This document shows positions 1 to 7,200 of a stretch of 19,680 nucleotides of DNA, piece by piece. Numbering within the stretch: the stretch's first letter is position 1; every line of letters starts with the position of its first letter. The DNA is from Aureispira sp964445645 (GTDB lineage Bacteria; Bacteroidota; Bacteroidia; Chitinophagales; Saprospiraceae), in contig CAYULH010000107.1 in the NCBI GenBank assembly GCA_964445645.1, positions 1-19,680 on the forward strand, read 5' to 3'. The notes beneath the pieces were generated by a model. It ran no database searches and was not told the origin of the DNA. It saw nothing but the letters and a program-made list of their open reading frames with translations. The position numbers and the translations under genes were made by a program.

Positions 1-64
1 TCTCTTTGAACCTATTATCCTAATTCTAAATATGGATTGGTATAAGCTATTAATTATCAAAAAC

Positions 65-589
65 ATGGAAATGACAGCCAAAAAAATAGCCGAATCTAAG
101 ACTGTAATGACAGAAATGATTATGCCCAATGATACCAATCCTATTCATAATTTGATGGGGGGCAATCTGCTCAAATGGATGGATGTAGTGGCTGGGATTT
201 GTGCTGGCAAGCATTGTGAGAGCTATGTGGTGACGGTTTCGGTTGATAATGTTTCCTTTGACCAGCCGATTCCCTTGGGCGATGTCATTACCCTAGAATG
301 TGTGGTCACAAGGGCCTTCAATACTTCGGTCGAAGTATATGTTGAGGTTTTCTCTTCGGATATAAAAGGCAAAAATACCCGACGCTGCAATGATGCTTAT
401 TTTACCTTTGTGGCGGTGGATGACGAAACCAAACGCCCTGTGCCGGTGCCTCCTGTACTGGCCCTCACAGCCGAGGAAAAGAAACGTTATGAGGAGGCGT
501 TGCAGCGCCGCCAGATACGGTTGTTGTTCTCTGGCCGCTTGGACCAAGCTGCTGCCTCAAAACTAAAATTGGAACTACTGGGGCAATAA
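65..589 (+). CDS. Acyl-CoA thioesterase, hotdog fold (YciA/BACH type)
   Basis: Cytoplasmic enzyme predicted to hydrolyse acyl-CoA thioesters to free acid and CoA. The protein (174 residues from this start) has the single-hotdog family signature: PNDTNP followed by NLMGGNLLKWMD near residues 21-40, where the Asp ending KWMD is the conserved catalytic position, then the central strand pattern VSFDQPIPLGDVITLE and the TSVEVYVEV strand. The tail is basic and helical, as usual for this family. Length fits a one-domain family member. In-frame ATGs lie at 32, 65 and 71; family members normally begin only a few residues before the 'ESKTVMTEM' segment, so 65 or 71 is preferred over 32. No Shine-Dalgarno is visible, which is normal for Bacteroidota. 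It is followed by a repeat-rich spacer and is probably not in an operon with the giant genes. The thioesterase call is firm; the natural acyl chain is not readable from sequence. Confidence 0.92.
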   Translation: MEMTAKKIAESKTVMTEMIMPNDTNPIHNLMGGNLLKWMDVVAGICAGKHCESYVVTVSVDNVSFDQPIPLGDVITLECVVTRAFNTSVEVYVEVFSSDIKGKNTRRCNDAYFTFVAVDDETKRPVPVPPVLALTAEEKKRYEEALQRRQIRLLFSGRLDQAAASKLKLELLGQ

Positions 590-702
590 GGAAAGGAATG
601 TTTCTCTTCTGAATAAAGGTGTAGAAAAAAGTCCTGAAAGGTAGGGCTGTTAAGTTCTAAATTTAGATTATAGTTAACGCTAAGTTTGTGAATCCCGAAG
701 GG

Positions 703-743
703 CAATATTACTAATTGATACAGTGTATCAATTAGTAATATTG
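703..743. repeat. Perfect palindrome, 20-bp arms, 1-base spacer
   Basis: CAATATTACTAATTGATACA at 703-722 is followed by a single G and then its exact reverse complement at 724-743. The arms are AT-rich. It is immediately preceded by the small palindrome CCCGAAGGG (694-702). There is no T-run after the right arm, so it is not a canonical terminator. It could form a cruciform in DNA, a hairpin in RNA, or be a protein-binding site. Confidence 0.8.
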
Positions 744-771
744 TTATAGCTTTGTTTGCAAAGCGTATTTT

Positions 772-835
772 TGAACCCTGAAAGGGTGATATTATCGGCT
801 TGTAGGGCTAATAATGACACCCTTTCAGGGTTGAA
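772..835. repeat. Inverted repeat with CCCTGAAAGGG cores
   Basis: AACCCTGAAAGGGTG at 774-788 pairs perfectly with CACCCTTTCAGGGTT at 818-832. Flanking bases extend the pairing with mismatches, and an inner ATTAT/ATAAT pair adds to the stem. Each arm is itself a small palindrome (CCCTgaaAGGG / CCCTttcAGGG), the organisation typical of REP/BIME pairs. A third, unpaired relative, CACCCTTTAGGGG, follows at 869-881. Confidence 0.7.
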
Positions 836-881
836 TTCGTATTATTTATGTTATTACTATAATAATATCACCCTTTAGGGG

Positions 882-989
882 TTTTTCCAACAGCATTCGG
901 TTTCATTTTCCAGAACTTAACAGCCCTGCCCTTCGGTTTTTTTCCAGCAGCATTCGGATTCATTTTTTCAGAACCTAACAGCCCTGCCC
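882..989. repeat. Two tandem imperfect direct repeats of about 50 bp
   Basis: Copy one (882-931) and copy two (939-989) both run TTTTTCCA(A/G)CAGCATTCGG, then TTCATTTT, then AGAAC(T/C)TAACAGCCCTGCCC. They are separated by a 7-base TTCGGTT joint and differ by a few substitutions and a one-base length change. The AGAAC-TAACAGCCC part is the same word that forms the right outer arm of the inverted-repeat element, so copy two looks like a tandem duplication of that end. Confidence 0.75.
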
Positions 990-1204
990 GAAAGACTGTT
1001 ATAATCAAGGAAAAGAAACCTTCCTTCCTTTCTTTCTGCAATAAACATATTATTTTTAAATAAATTAAAAACCAAACAAAAATGTCACGTGTTTAGGTTT
1101 TAAATTTCATTTTTACAACTATTTTTTCTAATAAAAACATTTTTTACCTTCTCAAATGGTTTTTTCTATAAAAAATAAAGAGATTCAGGCTTTAGTTTGC
1201 TAAA

Positions 1205-1235
1205 TTGTAAAACAGTACAATAACGACCAAATTTG
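1205..1235 (+). promoter_or_regulatory. Candidate Bacteroidota-type promoter for first giant gene
   Basis: TTG at 1205-1207 is separated by 20 bases from CAAATTTG at 1228-1235. This approximates the Bacteroidota sigma factor consensus (TTG, about 19-20 bases, TAnnTTTG) with one mismatch at the first -7 base. It would place transcription start near 1242, leaving a short leader of about 23 bases before the ATG at 1265. The region is AT-rich enough for such words to occur by chance, so this is a weak call. Confidence 0.3.
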
Positions 1236-1264
1236 CATTTTTTATTACCAAAGTAGTCACGACC

Positions 1265-4200
1265 ATGTTTTGCCTTCAAAACTTTCGACCAAAACCTATT
1301 TTCCTCTTCTTTTTTTTTCTTTTTTTCTACTCCCAATCTACCAAAGCTCAAACTAGACTAGATGATTCCTTGAGTTTGGTCAATTTTTACAACAGTTGTT
1401 GCAATACAGGGTGTAATCTCAATTGGCAATTTAACCAGCCTATGGATAATTGGCAAGGTATTACAATGCTCGGTAATAGAGTAGTAGAGGTCAATGCCAA
1501 TGGTGCAGGACTCTCGGGCAATGTACCAGCACTTAACTTAGATGTGCTGGTCAATTTATTTTTAAGTAACAATCAATTATCAGGAGGACTTCCGAGTTTT
1601 GCTGGATTGTCTAACATAAGATATTTGCATTTGGATAATAATCAGTTTAATGGTGCCTTGCCTAATCCTACTGGTATACCTAATTTGGAAAGTTTGTACC
1701 TCAATAATAACCAACTAAGTGGTTTGCTACCAAACTTTAACAATGTTCCCAATTTGATATTTCTCCAACTGAACAACAATCAATTTACGGGGCCGATTCC
1801 TTCTTTCAACAATTGTCCAAGTTTGGAGATTATCTATTTGCAAAATAATCAATTGTCGGATAACATCCCTGCTTTTAGTAATTTGAATAGCCTTAGGTTG
1901 TTGTATGTTCATAACAATCTATTAGAAGATCCCATTCCTGATTTTCTTTCTGTATCTCCCTCATTTGCTACCTTACTTGCGGAGAATAATCTATTTACCT
2001 TCGAAGATATTGTTAGTACCTATAATGCCGCTAGTGGAAATTATGACTTTAGCTATGCGCCACAAGGTGACTTTGGTAATATTAGTACAGTTAGTGTTCC
2101 TGCGGGTTCTAGCTACACTATTGACTTAATTATAGATGATCTAGTAACAAGCAATGTCTATTATTGGTACAAAGATGGGGTATTGATTGATTCTACTTTT
2201 GGGGTCAATGAATATACCATTACTAACTTTCAATCATCTGATGCAGGGGTTTATACGGCTCAAATCCGAAATACGATTGCTACCAATTCGGGTAGTACTA
2301 GTCAAAACCTTATTCTTAATAGCCGCCCCATCACGCTTAATTTGGCATTTGCCAGCAACAACCCTACTATTCCCGGTTTGCCCACTCGGGTTTGTGCCAA
2401 TCGTACCGATACGATTCTGTTTTACAGAGATCCTGCATTCCCATTTAGCAGCAATTTCGACCTTGCAGGTAGCATAGATAGCAATAATATTAGCACGCCT
2501 ACTTCTACGCATCAAAATGCGATCATTACCATTAGTAATGCAACCAATAATGAAGTATTTGGGTTTATTCCTGCTCGTTTGCCTGCTGGCACCAATTCGG
2601 TGAGTATCAATATCAATTATACCACCACACAAAACACCAATCCTATTACCTTGCTAGGAGGTAGTAGTGCCAATGCCACGATACAAATAGATTCGGCTAC
2701 GCCATTGGATATTGATGTTCCGTTTAATAATGTGCCTTATACGGGTACTCCTAGTGCGCCTCATTCTTACTGTAGAACAGATCCTGCATTTAGTATCATT
2801 CCACAGCCCAATCCTATTGGGCCGGGGGTGCAGACAAGTAGTATTACAGGTGCTGGTATTACACTTCCAAGTACAACCTATTCTTATGATCCTAGCCTTG
2901 TACCTGCTGGGGTTAATGTAGATACGATTATTTATTCTTACACCAATCAGTTGGGTTGTACGAGTATTGATACCACTTCTATTGGTCTAAATACTGCTGC
3001 ATTGGCCATGATTACCAATGCTACTACTACCTATTGCTTTAGCAATACTTCATTGACCTTAACCGCAAGTCCAGCAGGAGGTACCTTTAGTGGGCCGGGG
3101 GTGAGTGGCAACCAGTTTAGTTTTCAGAGTGCGGGGCCGGGGGTGCATACTATTTCTTATACTTTGAATGGCTGCAGTAATACGGCTACCCAAAATTTTA
3201 CGATTAATGCCCCACCTGTGCCACGTTTCACCCAGCCACAAGCACAGTATTTGACTACGGATGCACCTTTTCAGTTGTTTAGTCAGAATGATACTGTCAA
3301 TGGCACTTATACTTTTTATGGCAATCCTATTATTGATGCCTTTGGATGGATTGATCCGAATACTACTCCCGGACCACAGACTATTTATTATTCTTATGAT
3401 AGTTTGGGGTGTGTGGGGATGGATAGTGCCAGCTTTGTGATTGTGGTGCCTACGCCTACCAGCAATCCATTGGTATTTACCAATAATGATCCCAATGCGC
3501 CAGCCTTGACGGAGGCTTGTGTGGGTTCTAATGTTTCGTTTACGTATGATGATTTTGTGGCGCATCCTGCTTCAATTAGTTTGCCCGATAAGAATACAGG
3601 TAATCGGTTCTTGATTGGTGCGCCCAACTTGACCGTGAGCAACCAAGGTACAGGCACTAATTCGGGGGTAAGTGGCACTATTTCCTTTACTATTCCTAAT
3701 AATGCTGCTTCGGGAAGGGTTATTTTCTTGGATAATAATGGTGTTGGCCTTGATACGACTATTTATACGCTAATTATTCACAATCCTACAGTGAGTTTTA
3801 GCACACAACCTGCGTTGCTCTGTGCCGATAATTCGGCTATTGCGTTGAATGGCTTTCCAGCAGGGGGTACTTTTGTGGGGCTTTCGAATACTGCTCCAGC
3901 CGTTAATGGCACTACCTTTGATGCTACCCGATTGGCTTGGCCCACGACTCATGTCGATTCGTTTGTAGCGGATATTCGTTATGCGTATACGCCTACTTAT
4001 AGCGATAGTACGGTTTGTCTGCAAGCTATAGATACGGTGCAGCGTTTTACGGTTTATGACAATCGCTTGGACCAAGTGCAATTTGCGACCCTCAGCCAAC
4101 AAGCTGCTGCGGCTGGCAACCAGCTCTTGTCTTTGGACAGTAGTTTGAGCAATATGGTGACGCTGACACGCCCCAATATACGTTGCAATTCTAATCCCAA

Positions 4201-7200
4201 TGGCCCTATTGTACCTTGTTTTCCTCATCAATTTTCGGGAACGTTTGTTGACCCAAACAACAATTTCTTGAGTACGATAGCTCCGGGGCGCAGCTTGGTA
4301 CAATTAGAATACAACAACAATGGCTGTATTGGTAGGGCTAGTGGTTTTGTAGATATTTTGGGAGCTTTGACTATCAATAATTTGCCCGATACCTTGTGCA
4401 ATGGCCGCTCTGTCATCTTTGGTAGAGATACGAACTTGATTTATGTCGATACTGCTTTTGCGGTAGGGGTGGATACTAGACGGGTTATTCGGAATCAATT
4501 GTTGAGTACGACTACCCGCGATTCTAATCATGCCAGTGCCATCAATCCTATTGCTTCTGCTCCTGTTGGGCAAGAAGAATTTAGATTCACAGATAGAGGC
4601 TTTCCCAAGGTTATCATTGACATGCGGTACCAAAGCTTAACGACCTTGACCGATACCTTGGGTGTTATTGATACCATACTGATTGATACCTTTACCGTCA
4701 CTGATAGTGTAAGTATTACAGGCATTAATACCACCACGCTTCGCATCAATAATTTGGATTCGACTTACTGTTCCAATGATTTTGGAGATACGTTATTTGC
4801 TTCTCTTGGATTTTTGGGCACGGCCAACAATACCATTTCATTGTTCTATAATAATACTACTATTTCTCTGCCCGATAATTTCTTTAGTCCCCGTGCTGTT
4901 TATGATAGTTTGGTGCCCTCGGGTGTTGGTGATTTAAGTCTGGAGGTTCGTTATACCGTCAATTACTATGGTTGTCCTCAGAACATGACCAATCGGCCAA
5001 TCATCACGATTACAGCACCGCAATCGCCTAGTTTTACCAGTCAGACTCCCTATTGTCAAAGTGATCCGCCCGATAATTTACAACGAAATGGTCTGACATC
5101 AGGGGTGAGTGAATCTTTCTTTGGCAGTCCTGCTATTGACCCTTCTACGGGGGTCTTTAGTCCACGTTTGGCAGGTATTGGGAATAATATTATCACCTAT
5201 GCTTTGATAGATACCCATGCTTGTGTTTATAGTTTTACAGATACTATTGTAGTAACACAAGGGCCTGTTATCAACCTAACACTCGATGGTAATTCATTGA
5301 CTACTTATAACTTATGTTACAGCACCAACAATGTAGCTGTAGGCACCAATGTAACCTTCTTTCCCAACGCTTACACTACCAATAATATCAATATATTTGG
5401 AACGGCAGTGACTTCTACTAGCAATACCACTGCTACCTTTGATCCTAGTGCTGTTTATGCCAATGGAGATACATCTACAGTGGTTTGGGTAGAAATGGTG
5501 GATAATGCAGGCTGTATAAGTACTGATACTGCCTATGTCAATGTTGTTCCGCCTCCTACTATACATATTGATAGTGCGTTTAATTTTGTTGCTAGTGCTT
5601 ATGGTGTAAATAATTTGGATACGAGCGAACATAGTTATTGCAGAAATGCAGCTAGTTTTTTGATTAACGAACAACCCAGTCATTTTACGGGTGCAGGCCA
5701 TCCTACCAACTTCATTGACGGGAGTGGTGTGACTCGATCGGGCAATAACTATAATTATGACCCATCACGTGTACCAAATGGTGTGGAGGTAGATGTAGTT
5801 GTATATTATTATACCGATAACTTTGGTTGTACTAATACAGATACGGCTCTTATCAAAATAGATGATATTCCTACGGTTAGTATTAGTGGTTTATCGGCAG
5901 GTAGCACTTTTTGTAATAATAATGATACCATACAACTGATAGGTGCTCCTACTTCGACTAATGGCCAAGGGGTCTTTGGAGGGCCGGGGGTTGATCCTAC
6001 TACGGGGATTTTTATTCCGAGATTGGCAGGCGCTCCAAGTAGCCCTACCCTCACCTATCAATACACCGCCAGTAGTGGTTGCTCCAATACAGCTAATGTA
6101 CAGGTGAGCGTGATTAGTGCGCCTACGCCTTTGTATACTGGTTATAATAGTACTAGAGAATATTGTGCAGGGGAACCCAACGACACCTTGGTTAGTGGCA
6201 ATGCTATTTCTGGTACGTATCAATTTTCGGGCGATTTGATGATTGCAGGTACGGATATTCTGACCGTAAGCAACCTACCTGATACCAATGTCATCCTGCT
6301 CCGAGATTTGTATTATACCTATACGGGTGCTAATGGTTGTACCATTAATGATACCATTACCTTTCAAATCAATCCTAAACCAGAGATTTATTTCAATGAC
6401 TTAGATACTTCTTATTGTGCCAATGGTTCTAGGCAAAGTTTTAGAGTATCGCCCAATGGCGGTAGCCTTGTCAATACCGATACGGCTTTTAGTATTCTGA
6501 CCGACAATAGATTTATTGTTCTAGATCCAACCCTAACCGATACGGGTTATACGAGTCTGACCTATACCTTTACGGCGCCCAATGGCTGTACAGATACCAT
6601 TACCACATCCATTTACATTCAACCTGTGGCTATTCCTAGTATTACAGGCTTGGATTCCTTTTATTGCAAAACTTACGATACGGTTGCGCTTACAGCTTCC
6701 TTGCCTAATGGCTATTTTCTAGGCTCTGGTGTAGATTCTACTGCCAATGGCGACTGGTTTTTTATTCCTGCCAATGCCCAGAATGGCCCTAATAATATTC
6801 AATATATTATTCCGGGTATACCCGCAGGTCCCANNNNNNNNNNNNNNNNNNNNNNNNNNNNNNNNNNNNNNNNNNNNNNNNNNNNTGTTCAACAATTGGC
6901 CACGCCACGCCTGATTAGCCCTACCAGAACATCCAAATTCTGTAGTACGGATCCTCCTCGTCAGTTTATTTACAATACCTCCAACCCTGCCCTAGTACAT
7001 ACCTTTAGAGCCGATACCAGCACCTCCGATAGTGTGGTTATCAATAATGGGGGAACGTACTTTTTCACGCCAGCCAATGCAAGTGTTGGTTCTAATATTG
7101 TTATTTATTCTGTTCAGGATACCACTACGGGCTGCAAGGACAGTACAATTAATGTTTTTGTGGTCGATAGATTTGTTGCTGCGGAGATTATTGGTTTGGA

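Larger units (their letters stand above)
623..945. repeat. MITE/REP-like nested inverted-repeat element
   Basis: The outer arms contain a perfect 16-bp inverted repeat: AGGGCTGTTAAGTTCT at 643-658 and its reverse complement at 912-927. The similarity extends outward imperfectly to about 35 bp per side (about 623-658 against 912-945), including an A-run/T-run pair. Inside lie further palindromes built on CCC(T)GAAAGGG cores at 694-702, 774-788, 818-832 and 871-881, several followed by ATATTAT-like bases. No ORF inside encodes a transposase. The structure resembles a non-autonomous palindromic element or a REP/BIME cluster; the boundaries are inferred and no target-site duplication was identified. 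Confidence 0.55.
590..1264. other. Intergenic region: repeat cluster then AT-rich leader
   Basis: No coding sequence is supported here. Positions about 623-990 hold nested inverted and tandem repeats, listed separately. Positions about 990-1264 are very AT-rich, with many A and T runs, and form the upstream region of the first giant gene. Short open frames on either strand in this stretch show no protein-like composition. Confidence 0.8.

Noticed and set aside
703..832. Intrinsic terminator for the thioesterase gene
   Set aside because: The palindromes have no T-run after the right arm and lie more than 100 bases after the stop; a repeat element explains them better.
623..990. CRISPR array
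   Set aside because: The repeats are few, nested and inverted, with no regular spacers.
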